A stretch of 55,760 nucleotides of DNA from a bacterium (GTDB taxonomy: Bacteria; Actinomycetota; Acidimicrobiia; Spongiisociales; ZC4RG35). A program made the position numbers and the translations under genes. Positions within the stretch are counted from its first letter, which is position 1. The number at the start of each line of letters is the position of its first letter. Under the pieces are notes generated by a model. It had not been told where the DNA came from. It ran no database searches and saw only the letters and a list, made by a program, of their open reading frames with translations. This document shows positions 45,353 to 53,504 of this stretch, one piece after another. The stretch lies in NCBI GenBank assembly GCA_024641285.1, contig JAHEDH010000005.1, forward strand, positions 1-55,760. The letters run 5' to 3'.

Positions 45353-45904
45353 CTACCGGGTGTTCGCCTCGAAGAACCGGCCAAGTTCGAGGAGTGTGTC
45401 GCGGAAATCGGCGTCGTGACCCGGAGACACGGTGTGGGCGACCTCGTGCGCGATGACCCAGACGGTGGCGGGCCGGTCGATCTGGATCAGCCGGGTCGCC
45501 GGTGAGTACTGGCCTCCGAGGTCGCCGGGCAACTCGTCGACGACCTCGGCCTGCACATCCGGTCCCCCGACGAAGTCGATCATCGAGTCGACATAGGACT
45601 GCACGTCGGCGTCGGCAACGATCAGCGCCGACATCTCGGCCATCACCAGCCCCAGGCCGGCATCGAGGACGTGCTGCTCCACGATGCAGTAGTCGAAACG
45701 GCACACCTCGAGACCGTTGTCTGCGATCTGCGGCGTTCGAGCGTCGAGGACGTTGAAGAGCGGGATGGCGAACATCGACAGAGCCGCCAGCGCTCCGACG
45801 ACGCGCCACGACTTGGGAATCCGCCGGGCCGCGATCGGGTCCTCTGCCAGGGCATCCCAATCCTCGACATCCCAGTCGGCATCATCGAATTCATCGGACG
45901 TCAC
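45353..45904 (-). CDS. Membrane-anchored zincin-like protein
   Basis: About 183 residues. An acidic cytoplasmic N-terminus precedes one helix (about 35-52, VVGALAALSMFAIPLFNVLD). The outer domain ends with WVIAHEVAHTVSPGHDADFRDTL, an HExxH motif with a third His six residues on, an arrangement like SprT or IrrE-type zincins (HExxH...HxxxF). A Cys pair lies in VCRFDYCIVE. A protease role outside the cell is plausible. Start GTG 45904 is chosen over the tracked start 27 codons upstream. It is the first gene of a five-gene operon, 28 bases before the next. Confidence 0.75.
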   Translation of the reverse strand: MTSDEFDDADWDVEDWDALAEDPIAARRIPKSWRVVGALAALSMFAIPLFNVLDARTPQIADNGLEVCRFDYCIVEQHVLDAGLGLVMAEMSALIVADADVQSYVDSMIDFVGGPDVQAEVVDELPGDLGGQYSPATRLIQIDRPATVWVIAHEVAHTVSPGHDADFRDTLLELGRFFEANTR

Positions 45905-45996
45905 ACCCCCATGATCGTCGCTTCGGTCTGCTGTGCGAGCCGCCCCGGCTGCATCGCCTGGTATACCGGGATCGACAGCGACCACGGAGCCGAGGC

Positions 45997-47013
45997 ATGA
46001 AGCGGATCGTCACGACACTCGCCCTCTGGCTGTTGGTGATCTCGCCCGCCACTGCGTCGACACCAACAGACCGCGCCAGCTGTCCGCCTGATCTGCCCCG
46101 AGCCGGCTTCTCCGACGTCTATCCCCTGTCGGTCCACGCCTTCGACATCGACTGCATCACCTGGCGTTCCGTCACCGATCCGGCGACGCCCACGTTTCGC
46201 CCGACAGAGAATCTGGCGAGATGGGAGATGGCGACATGGCTCGATGCCATGCTGAGATGGGTGCAGGATCGGTATGCAAGTACCCCGCTCACCTTCACCG
46301 ACACGGCATCCCTGGATGCATCCGAGAACATCGAGGCACTTCGCCGGCTCGACGTGACGCGCGGGATCGGTGGTGACGCCTTCGACCCATTCGGCGCCGT
46401 CCCGCGCTGGCAAATGGCGTTGTTTCTGACACGCGGCTACACCGCAGCCGGCAACCAGCTCCCTCCGGCATCGGATCGCGGGTTTGCCGACATCTCGGGT
46501 GAGACACAGGAGGCGCAGGACGCGATAAACCAGCTGGCGACCCTCGGCGTAACCAATGGCACCGGCCCGACGACGTTCTCACCGGACGATCCCGTCACCC
46601 GTGAGCAGATGGCCTCGTTCGTAGCGCGTCTGCTCGAACAGATCTGGGTCCTGCAGCCCCTGACCGACACGTGCGTCACGACCGGACTGCCGATCCGCTG
46701 CTCTGGATCCATGGTGGCTGTGTCTTCACCCGGCACACTTCGGCTGCGGATCCCGATGTTCATGGCCGATCACGTCGGTGACCTGGACACTGCCGAGGCG
46801 CTCATCTCCCACCCTGCGACACGCATCGACATATACGTCGACGGAACGTCGGTCCCGGTGGCCTCGTCGATGCGGCGCAACAGCGGTGCGATCTATCGCT
46901 ATTGGGAGGCTCTGCTTCCCGCCGGTCTGCGAGGCCCGATCACGGTCGAAGCCCGTACCTTCATCCGCGGCGTGCTGACGACGGTGCGCCAGGTGGATGT
47001 CGACTTGCGTTAG
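45997..47013 (+). CDS. Secreted SLH-domain protein
   Basis: A 338-residue exported protein. A signal peptide (MKRIVTTLALWLLVISPATA, cleavage about 20-21) precedes three S-layer homology repeats: GFSDVYPLSVHAFDIDCITW... with FRPTENLARWEMATWL, LTFTDTASLDASENIEALRR... with FDPFGAVPRWQMALFLTR, and FADISGETQEAQDAINQLAT... with FSPDDPVTREQMASFVARLL. SLH repeats bind secondary cell-wall polymers. The C-terminal 130 residues form a beta-rich domain of unknown role. It converges with the MFS gene by 4 bases. Confidence 0.9.
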   Translation: MKRIVTTLALWLLVISPATASTPTDRASCPPDLPRAGFSDVYPLSVHAFDIDCITWRSVTDPATPTFRPTENLARWEMATWLDAMLRWVQDRYASTPLTFTDTASLDASENIEALRRLDVTRGIGGDAFDPFGAVPRWQMALFLTRGYTAAGNQLPPASDRGFADISGETQEAQDAINQLATLGVTNGTGPTTFSPDDPVTREQMASFVARLLEQIWVLQPLTDTCVTTGLPIRCSGSMVAVSSPGTLRLRIPMFMADHVGDLDTAEALISHPATRIDIYVDGTSVPVASSMRRNSGAIYRYWEALLPAGLRGPITVEARTFIRGVLTTVRQVDVDLR

Positions 47014-48158
47014 CGAAGATGCTCAGGCTCGGTCACCGACCACAGCAGCACGATCAGCGCGAGCGCGTCGACGGCGACCGCCGCGAGGGCGTTCGCTCCG
47101 AATCCGATCGACGTGAACAGGGCAGGGCCGATCACTCCGGCGAGGACGCGACCCAGGCTGATCGCGACGACCAGCCACGCCAGATACCGACCTCGACCAC
47201 CAGGCACGAGCTCGGACGCCAACGGGAACGTCGAGATGATGAGAAACTCGAACCCTGCAAAGGCGACGAGCGCTCCCCCCACCCCCAGAACAACCGAGGA
47301 GCCGGACAGTCCCATCGCCGCGTACCCGACGGCATTGATGACCAGCCCGATGCCGACCGCCCGCTTCTTCCCGAGCCGATCGGTGAACAGGCCGGTCGAG
47401 AGAGCGCCGGTGAGCTCGGCGAGGCCGATCAGCGACGCCAGGCCGGCGATGCCGACGAGCGCAATGGCAAAGGAGTCTTCCAGCCAGGCGCCGAGGACGA
47501 TCACGGTCAGCTCGTCGGCCCCGGAGAACAGCACGGCTACCGCCAGCATCCCGATCGCCGAGCGGTCCAATGTCAGGCGGCCTCGCTCGGCCATCTCGGC
47601 GTGGTCCTCGTCGAGCAGCATCACGCCACCGATGAAGGCCACCCCTGCGATCAACGCAATGACTCCATACGCGGTCTGCCAGCCGCTCCTCGAAATCAGC
47701 CAACCGACGACAGGGGCGCCGATGAGGAAGCCGCCGGCCCACGTGGTCTCGAACGCCGCCAGCCACCTTGCTCGCGATTCGTAGGGGACGCGGTCGGAGA
47801 GATACGCCTGTCCGGAGACGTCGAACACGGCCTTCCCGAGGCCCATGAGCACGAATCCGGTGAGCACACCGCCATAGATGCCCACGAGCGCAGTGATCCC
47901 CGAGCCGAGGCTGAAGATCGCCAGCCCGACGAGCACCAACGCCCGCCGGTCGTACCTGCGTCCGGCCGTGACGATCGCCGGCGTCGCCATCGCCGCCGCC
48001 GAACGGGCTGCGACCAGCACCCCGGCGGATTCGAGTGGAATACCGAGACCGCGTGCGATCACCGGCAGGAACGGCGACACCAGACGGTGACCGGTGTTGA
48101 TCACCAGCCGTGCGGCAGTCAGTAGACCGAGCGCGTTGATGAGTGGACGTGAAGACAT
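47010..48158 (-). CDS. MFS transporter
   Basis: A 382-residue membrane transporter with about 12 helices. It begins RPLINALGLLTAARLVINTG and shows the family loop 2-3 region (AAMATPAIVTAGRRYDRRALVLVG) and the loop 8-9 counterpart GLFTDRLGKKRAVGIGLV. It is likely a proton-coupled exporter or sugar/drug porter; substrate unknown. The last 4 bases overlap the convergent SLH gene. Confidence 0.9.
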   Translation of the reverse strand: MSSRPLINALGLLTAARLVINTGHRLVSPFLPVIARGLGIPLESAGVLVAARSAAAMATPAIVTAGRRYDRRALVLVGLAIFSLGSGITALVGIYGGVLTGFVLMGLGKAVFDVSGQAYLSDRVPYESRARWLAAFETTWAGGFLIGAPVVGWLISRSGWQTAYGVIALIAGVAFIGGVMLLDEDHAEMAERGRLTLDRSAIGMLAVAVLFSGADELTVIVLGAWLEDSFAIALVGIAGLASLIGLAELTGALSTGLFTDRLGKKRAVGIGLVINAVGYAAMGLSGSSVVLGVGGALVAFAGFEFLIISTFPLASELVPGGRGRYLAWLVVAISLGRVLAGVIGPALFTSIGFGANALAAVAVDALALIVLLWSVTEPEHLR

Positions 48159-48241
48159 GGAACCTCGACCGGGGCGGCTGAGCGTATCGACTCCGATGAC
48201 GCCCCCGATCGGATTTGGCCGAGCGCTGCGCTCGAACGCTG

Positions 48242-48370
48242 TCAGTCGAGCCAGTCCAAGAGCAGATCGGCGAGCCGGTCGGGTGCGGTCAGCGGGAGCC
48301 AGTGATCGGCGCCCTCGATTGGCCCGTGCTCGGTAATCGTGAGCTCGACATCGAGGCTTGGAACTCGGCG
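48242..48370 (-). pseudogene. C-terminal remnant of an alpha/beta hydrolase
   Basis: About 42 residues ending IEGADHWLPLTAPDRLADLL then LDWLD and stop. The GADHWLPL...PDRLADLLLDWL pattern is the catalytic-His end of alpha/beta hydrolases (haloalkane dehalogenase/epoxide hydrolase type). No nucleophile or core domain exists upstream; the frame above it becomes antisense to the heliorhodopsin start. I read it as the decayed end of a lost gene. It fills most of the 321-base gap before heliorhodopsin. Confidence 0.55.
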
Positions 48371-48479
48371 CGACCGGGTATAGGAGTCGAACACATTCAG
48401 GAAACCGACGGAACTGCTGGTTCGAAGGTCGGCGGTTCGGTCTGATAGCGTCCGGGCACGAGAAACGAGGAGCTCACAG

Positions 48480-49250
48480 GTGGTCAGTCGGGTAGAAGTC
48501 ACAGACGAAGCGTTCAAGAAGCTTCGGACCTACAACATCGTGATGGCGGTCCTGCATGCCGTTCAGGGTGCGGCGGTCGTCGCGCTCGCAACCGATTTTT
48601 CGCTCCCGGTCACGGCGGCCTTCCCCGCCGGGCCTCCGGGGACCGCCGCCCCGGCCCCCGACACGCTGTTCGAGCTGAACGTTGCCTGGGCGGTTGCGGC
48701 GTTCTTGTTCCTGTCGGCCTTCTTCCACCTGCTGGTCGGCGTGATCATGCCCGCCCGCTATCGCGACCAGCTGAGCAGAGGCCAGAACCAGTTCCGTTGG
48801 ATCGAATACGCGATGTCGTCGTCGATCATGATCATCCTCATTGCCATCCTCCCCGGCATCACCAACGTCGCCGCTTTGATCGCCCTCTTCGGCGTCAACG
48901 CCGGCATGATCTTCTTCGGATCGGTGCAGGAGAAGTACGAGGAGCCGGGCGGTTCGCTGTGGCCGTTCTGGATGGGTTGCATCCTGGGGATCGTGCCGTG
49001 GATCGCCATCGGGATCTACCTCGTCTCGCCGGGGAGCGAGGCGCAGCCACCCGGTTTCGTCTACGGGATCTTCTTCTCGCTGTTCGTGTTCTTCAACAGC
49101 TTCGCCTTCACCCAGTGGGCCCAGTACCGCCAGATCGGTCGTTGGAAGCAGTACCTGACCGGGGAGCGGACCTACATCCTGTTGAGCCTGCTGGCGAAGT
49201 CGGCGCTCGCCTGGCAGGTCTTCGGCGGCACGCTCGTCCCCCCGGCCTGA
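48480..49250 (+). CDS. Heliorhodopsin
   Basis: A 256-residue seven-helix retinal protein of the heliorhodopsin family, which places its N-terminus in the cytoplasm, opposite to type-1 rhodopsins. Signature segments are RWIEYAMSSSIMIILIA in helix 3, with the Schiff-base counterion Glu at 109, FGVNAGMIFFGSVQEKYEEPG after helix 4, and LLSLLAKSALAWQVFGGTL in helix 7 with retinal Lys at 240. His 26 and His 83 match the conserved histidine pair. A light sensor or regulator function is suspected; no ion pumping is expected. Start GTG 48480 has GAGGAG seven bases before it. Six bases before a split-barrel gene. Confidence 0.93.
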   Translation: MVSRVEVTDEAFKKLRTYNIVMAVLHAVQGAAVVALATDFSLPVTAAFPAGPPGTAAPAPDTLFELNVAWAVAAFLFLSAFFHLLVGVIMPARYRDQLSRGQNQFRWIEYAMSSSIMIILIAILPGITNVAALIALFGVNAGMIFFGSVQEKYEEPGGSLWPFWMGCILGIVPWIAIGIYLVSPGSEAQPPGFVYGIFFSLFVFFNSFAFTQWAQYRQIGRWKQYLTGERTYILLSLLAKSALAWQVFGGTLVPPA

Positions 49251-49256
49251 CACATC

Positions 49257-49640
49257 GTGCTCGACGACAAGACCAGGGCCCTCGCCTCTGCCAGGAATTT
49301 CGCGGTGCTGACCACGCTGATGGCGGACGGGACCCCGCAGTCCCACGTCATGTGGGTGGATCACGATGACGAGCACATCCTCATCAACACCGAGATCCAC
49401 CGCCAGAAGTACGCCAACGTGACCCGCGACCCGAGGGCCACTGTGACGATCATCGATGCTGACGACGGCTACTCGTACACGGAGGTGAGGGGAACGGTGG
49501 TGGACACCGTCGGCGGCGAGACCGCACGCAGGCACATCGATGAGTTGTCGCTCCGCTACTTCGGTCGGCCATACTCCAACCGCATCCAGAGCGAACGGGT
49601 CATCCTGCGAATCCGGCCCGACCGCGTCATCGTCCACTGA
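49257..49640 (+). CDS. PPOX-class probable F420-dependent oxidoreductase
   Basis: A 127-residue split-barrel protein. FAVLTTLMADGTPQSHVMWVDHDDEHILINTEIHRQKYANVTRDPRAT-type sequence and the GYSYTEVRGTV segment match the TIGR03618 group of probable F420-binding reductases in actinobacteria. It would bind F420 or FMN and transfer hydride; substrate unknown. Start GTG 49257 is six bases after the heliorhodopsin stop and a strong terminator follows, so the two genes are a bicistronic unit. Confidence 0.87.
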   Translation: MLDDKTRALASARNFAVLTTLMADGTPQSHVMWVDHDDEHILINTEIHRQKYANVTRDPRATVTIIDADDGYSYTEVRGTVVDTVGGETARRHIDELSLRYFGRPYSNRIQSERVILRIRPDRVIVH

Positions 49641-49648
49641 AACGCAGA

Positions 49649-49681
49649 CGGTCGGACACCCCCGCCCCGGGTGTCCGACCG
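49649..49681 (+). terminator. Strong terminator after heliorhodopsin operon
   Basis: CGGTCGGACACCC-N7-GGGTGTCCGACCG is a perfect 13-bp stem starting eight bases after the split-barrel gene stop. It closes the heliorhodopsin transcript. There is no long T-run. Confidence 0.8.
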
Positions 49682-49801
49682 ATACACGTGATCTCAGCGC
49701 TCGCTCCGGTCCGTTGCCCGCCGGCGCTCGGTGCGTGCCGACAGTATCCATCTCCCGCCGGCCGGGGAAAGGCAGATTGCTCAGACTCCCGAACGGGCTA
49801 G

Positions 49802-50869
49802 TCAGGCGACCCGGCCGCGGAGGTCGACCTCGGTGGACGCAACGTCGGTTTCACCCACCAGCCAGAGGTGGTCGAACAGGTTGACAACCGGGCAGATGTG
49901 GTTCGGCACGACGACGACCCGCTCACCCACTTCGATTCGTCGAGCGCTCCGCACCATTCCGTGGTTGTCGTTGAGGCGGTCGATCACCGCTTCCGGCACG
50001 CCGACAACGTGGCCGAAGGACTCGATCCATGCCGACCGGTCCTTGGTGAGCGCCTTGGCACCGGCGTCGATGACGAATCGGCCCTCCGCACTGTGGATCA
50101 CGGTGGAGACGACCGCCGCCGCCACCTCGTCGGCGGGGCAGGCTCCGAGCAACGTCTGCTGGTAGTCGCCGAACACATACGTGCCCGGGCGCAACTCGGT
50201 GACCGGTGGCCTGATCGCGTAGGGAGCAGTCGGCGTGGATCCGGCACTGAGCACCTCGGGCGCACGACCGAAGGTCGCTGCCGCGTCGTCCAGAGCACGC
50301 AATTCGTCTCCACCCGCCCGAGCCGCCCCGCCGGGTTCGTACCCGTGCCCTCCGTGCGTGGCGAAGCCGAGGAAGCGGTCCCCGACCATGCCGGCGAGCG
50401 CGGCAGCCTCGGTTGGCTGCGCTCCGGTCCGGAACAGGCCGCTGTCGACCTCGACCATGACCGGGACATCGACCGGCACCCCGCGGAGCACCGAACGGGC
50501 GATCGCCTCACTGTCGACCGTGAGGATGAGGCGATCGTGGAGTTCGAGCGCTCGGTCGATGAGGGCACGCTTCGGCTGGTCGACGAACACCGGCGTCGAC
50601 ACGTACACGTCGGTGGCACACCCGGCGTCACCGAGGGCGATCGCCTCCGACAGCGTTGCACAGGTGACTCCGACGGCGCCCGCCTCGAGTTGCATACGGG
50701 TGATCATCGACGACTTGTGAGTCTTGATGTGGGGCCGCAACGCGATGCCGGCCGCGTCACACGATGCCTGCTGACGATGGACGTTGCGGTCGGCCACATC
50801 CGCGTCGACGGCGAGAAACGGCGTTGCCAGGTGACGGGTCCGTTCGATCAGCGCAGCCAGGTGCTCCAT
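49802..50869 (-). CDS. D-threonine aldolase / D-serine dehydratase-like PLP enzyme
   Basis: A 355-residue fold-type III PLP enzyme. PHIKTHKSSMI near the N-terminus carries the Schiff-base Lys (about 49) in the family's RPH.KTHK motif. Beta/alpha barrel segments such as MVEVDSGLFRTGAQP follow, and the C-terminal metal site is PNHICPVVNLFD. Members act on D-threonine, D-serine or 3-hydroxyaspartate. Which substrate applies is unknown. It is the last gene of a LysR-led operon, six bases after a split-barrel gene. Confidence 0.9.
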   Translation of the reverse strand: MEHLAALIERTRHLATPFLAVDADVADRNVHRQQASCDAAGIALRPHIKTHKSSMITRMQLEAGAVGVTCATLSEAIALGDAGCATDVYVSTPVFVDQPKRALIDRALELHDRLILTVDSEAIARSVLRGVPVDVPVMVEVDSGLFRTGAQPTEAAALAGMVGDRFLGFATHGGHGYEPGGAARAGGDELRALDDAAATFGRAPEVLSAGSTPTAPYAIRPPVTELRPGTYVFGDYQQTLLGACPADEVAAAVVSTVIHSAEGRFVIDAGAKALTKDRSAWIESFGHVVGVPEAVIDRLNDNHGMVRSARRIEVGERVVVVPNHICPVVNLFDHLWLVGETDVASTEVDLRGRVA

Positions 50870-50875
50870 GAGGCG

Positions 50876-51295
50876 CTACGCCCCGACCGAGCCGTAGGCG
50901 TGCACCGGATACATCTTCAGGATGAGCCGACCATCGAAGATCATCGCCTGGTCGTACTCGTCCCAGTCGGGGTGCTCCCCCGAGATGTTCCGGTAGAGGC
51001 GGCGCAGCTGTGCGATCGTCGCGTCATCGGGGTCTCGGGCGACCTCGGTGAGCTCGATGTCGCACTCCATCACGATGTAGGCGCCGAAGTCCGACGTGGT
51101 GACGTGGAGCACCGCCCTGGGGTCGCGGCGGAGGTTGGCCGTCTTGGCACGGCCGTCGGTGATCGAGACCCACACCGCACCGTCGATCGTGGAGTAGACG
51201 ACGTTCGACATCTGCGGGAGCCCGTTCGAGCGCACGGTCGCCAGCACGCCCTGATGGTGCCTTCCGGCGAATTCCATGGCGTTGTGGATCTTCAT
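50876..51295 (-). CDS. PPOX-class F420-dependent oxidoreductase-like protein
   Basis: A 139-residue split-barrel protein starting MKIHNAMEFAGRHHQGVLAT, with NVVYSTIDGAVWVSITDGRAKTANLRRDPRAVLHV, the phosphate-binding Lys/Arg segment of the family, and a Trp-rich end. Such actinobacterial enzymes bind F420, FMN or biliverdin. ATG 51295 has AAGGAG five bases before it; the tracked ORF is 63 codons too long. It sits between the LysR regulator (13 bases) and the aldolase-like gene (six bases). Confidence 0.85.
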   Translation of the reverse strand: MKIHNAMEFAGRHHQGVLATVRSNGLPQMSNVVYSTIDGAVWVSITDGRAKTANLRRDPRAVLHVTTSDFGAYIVMECDIELTEVARDPDDATIAQLRRLYRNISGEHPDWDEYDQAMIFDGRLILKMYPVHAYGSVGA

Positions 51296-51308
51296 TCGTT
51301 CTCCTTGC

Positions 51309-52265
51309 TCAGAGGATGTCGGAGGCGCTCGACACGGCCTGGACTGCCTCCCGGCACACGTCGATCGCGAGGTCGGCGAACCGACGCACCATCGGCGACG
51401 GGTTCTTGGGCAGGACGAGGGAGATCGTTCGAGGGGGGATGGGCGGATCGAGCCTCCGCACGAGGATCTTGGGATCGCCGACATCGACTCCGAGGAGGGG
51501 CATCACTGCCAGGCCCATCCCCTCGCGCACCATCGACTGCAAAGCCGCGTTGTCGTTCGTGCGGAAGACGTAGTCGGGACTGACACCGCCATCGACGAGC
51601 CCGGCGCTGATCTTGATCTGGCAGGTGTCGGAGACGGGCTGGCCGATCAACGGCACGTCGGCGAGCTCTCCCATCGTGATGGCGTCGCCGGCCTCGTAGC
51701 CGGCCGGGGCCACGACGACGAACGGGTCCGAGACCACCTCGACCAGTTCGAACGATGCGGGAACCCGCACCGGACTCGCAACGAAGCACACATCGAGCTC
51801 ACCAGACTCGACCCGTTTGACCGTCTCATTGTCGTTGTTGGATTCATGAGGTCTGACATCTGCCTGTGTCTCGCGGAGGAGTCGCCCGACGACGGCGGGA
51901 AGCACCTTGACCGCCACCGACTGGAAGACGCCGACGTCGATCCGACCCGCGCTGCCCGTCTTGTAGCCGGTGAGCTCACGCTCGAAGACCTTGACCTGTT
52001 CGAGCATGCGCTCTGCATGCTTGACGACGAGGCGTCCGGCCGCGGTCAGTGTCACGGGTCGGGGCCCGCCGGGACGGTCGAAGAGCTGCTCTCCGACCAG
52101 ACGTTCGAGCGAGGCGATCTGCTGTGACACGGCGGACTGGGTGAAGCCGAGCGAATCGGCAGCGCTGGCGAAGGTGCCGTATTCGACCACGGCCGTCAGC
52201 GCCCGGAGGTGGCGGATGTCGAGGCCGTCGAGGGATACGTGCCCCCTGCTGGGGGCCGTCACCAT
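51309..52265 (-). CDS. LysR-family transcriptional regulator
   Basis: A 318-residue regulator. The N-terminal winged helix IRHLRALTAVVEYGTFASAA then LGFTQSAVSQQIASLERLVG with LFDRPGGPRPVTLTAAGRLV is a canonical LysR HTH. The two-lobed effector domain (about 95-305) binds a small ligand. The gene is first in a minus-strand operon with a split-barrel protein and a D-threonine-aldolase-like enzyme, so the ligand may be an amino acid or a product of that pathway. Unlike classic LysR genes it is co-directional with its neighbours. The upstream region holds a T-N11-A dyad. Confidence 0.95.
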   Translation of the reverse strand: MVTAPSRGHVSLDGLDIRHLRALTAVVEYGTFASAADSLGFTQSAVSQQIASLERLVGEQLFDRPGGPRPVTLTAAGRLVVKHAERMLEQVKVFERELTGYKTGSAGRIDVGVFQSVAVKVLPAVVGRLLRETQADVRPHESNNDNETVKRVESGELDVCFVASPVRVPASFELVEVVSDPFVVVAPAGYEAGDAITMGELADVPLIGQPVSDTCQIKISAGLVDGGVSPDYVFRTNDNAALQSMVREGMGLAVMPLLGVDVGDPKILVRRLDPPIPPRTISLVLPKNPSPMVRRFADLAIDVCREAVQAVSSASDIL

Positions 52266-52497
52266 GTGCCCACCATCCGTTCGAGGTTCGATGACAGGCA
52301 GTGGTGAGGGGTCGGCCTTAAGCGAACCGCAACTCGAATGTGACGGTCGGGGTTCTTCACGTTGGAGGCGGTTGCTCGATTCCCCGCTCTTGCCTGCATG
52401 AGATGAACATTAGCACTGCTGATGTCTATCGCCAGTTTTAATCGCTATACAAGATGCTTACCCGACGATACGTTGATGAACGAACAAAGGAGATCAC
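52266..52497. other. Divergent promoter region, 232 bases
   Basis: This gap is AT-rich compared with the rest of the window near its right side. It holds the LysR-box candidate and a TATACA hexamer (52446-52451). No small gene or RNA is supported in it. Confidence 0.5.
52409..52423. promoter_or_regulatory. Candidate LysR box (T-N11-A dyad)
   Basis: ATTAGCACTGCTGAT is a 15-base imperfect palindrome (one mismatch) with the T-N11-A form bound by LysR regulators. It lies in the AT-rich gap between the LysR gene and the small plus-strand gene, about 25 bases before a possible -10 (TATACA, 52446-52451), so it could control either side. Confidence 0.4.
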
Positions 52498-52746
52498 ATG
52501 ACCAACTTCATCGCAATGCTCGACGAACTCGAGGCACGCATCGCCGTCGCCGGACTGGCCGGGACCGAGCCGCAGCTTCGACAGATCGCCGATCTCCTCG
52601 TCCGCACCGGCACACTGCCGGTCGTGGCGGGAATCATCGCCGACAGTGGAGCACCGGAAGTCGCCCGGATGCGGGCCCTCGCGCGAGCGTCCCGAGCGCT
52701 CCGCGCGACGCCGTCCGCCGAGCCGCGATTCCTCGTCGTCGCCTGA
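52498..52746 (+). CDS. Small hypothetical protein
   Basis: An 82-residue soluble, mostly helical protein with sequence MTNFIAMLDELEARIAVAGL at its start. No family recognised. It has a strong ribosome-binding site (AAAGGAG six bases before the ATG) and an AT-rich upstream region, so it is probably well expressed. A LysR-box candidate lies about 75 bases before it, suggesting control by the divergent LysR regulator. The next gene follows by 37 bases. Confidence 0.7.
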   Translation: MTNFIAMLDELEARIAVAGLAGTEPQLRQIADLLVRTGTLPVVAGIIADSGAPEVARMRALARASRALRATPSAEPRFLVVA

Positions 52747-52783
52747 AGATCCGCAAGCGCGGGGATCGGACCAGACTGGCGGC

Positions 52784-53461
52784 ATGCCCGCCTCCCCCCA
52801 GCTCTCCTCCCACCTGTCCTCGTGGTTGGGGGCATGGCCGCCAGAGGGTCCGACCTCGCTCATCATCACCTCGGCACCGCTTCGATGCGCCCCTGGATGG
52901 GACGGCAAGATCAGACCGGTCGCCGGGGTCGCCACACCTGACGGAGCGGTCCTGTCGGTCCCTGAAGACGCCGTCGAGGACGTGCGCCGGCTCGGCAAGA
53001 CCCTCGAAGAGGTCGGCCCGAAGCTGGCGGCGGCCCTCGGCAAGCCCGACTGGCGGTTCTTCGCCGGTGTGTTCCGCTGGACCGAAGATCCGATCCCGTT
53101 CGATCGGCCAGGCACCTGGCTCCCGAGAGACCACGAGTCGGTGCTCCCGTGGTTGCACCCGTTCAACGGAGACGTTCTCGTCGGATTCGAGAACGGCGAG
53201 GTCGCCTCCGGCGTCGGGAGGAAGATGCACGACGACTTCGGCCACGAACTGGCGGTCGTCACCGAAGATGGCCATCGCGGTCGGGGATGGGCGCGGCGCC
53301 TCGTCAGCCAGGCAGCCGAACGTGTGCTGGCGGATGGCGCCATCCCGACCTACCTGCATTCCCCGTTCAACGAGGCGTCGGCTCGGACCGCGGACGCCTG
53401 CGGCTTCCCCGATCGCGGCTGGCGAATCCTCGGAATCTTTCCCTCCGACCCCGGCGCCTGA
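52784..53461 (+). CDS. GNAT-like acetyltransferase
   Basis: About 225 residues. The C-terminal half contains LAVVTEDGHRGRGWARRLVSQAA, the acetyl-CoA pyrophosphate loop (consensus Q/RxxGxG/A) of GNAT proteins, then TYLHSPFNEASARTADACGF, which matches the FR47-like C-terminus. The N-terminal half (WLGAWPPEGPTSLIITSAPL) is unusual and lacks a recognised domain. Acceptor unknown. The tracked ORF begins 46 codons earlier inside the small gene; ATG 52784 fits better. A 175-bp repeat array starts about 45 bases after the stop. Confidence 0.82.
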   Translation: MPASPQLSSHLSSWLGAWPPEGPTSLIITSAPLRCAPGWDGKIRPVAGVATPDGAVLSVPEDAVEDVRRLGKTLEEVGPKLAAALGKPDWRFFAGVFRWTEDPIPFDRPGTWLPRDHESVLPWLHPFNGDVLVGFENGEVASGVGRKMHDDFGHELAVVTEDGHRGRGWARRLVSQAAERVLADGAIPTYLHSPFNEASARTADACGFPDRGWRILGIFPSDPGA

Positions 53462-53504
53462 ACACCAGGGTTCGGTCTCCTCCTCGAAGTGCGGGCTATG
53501 AGTC

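Noticed and set aside
49868-51583. 571-residue plus-strand ORF
   Set aside because: It covers the opposite strand of the D-threonine-aldolase-like and split-barrel genes and shows no domain.
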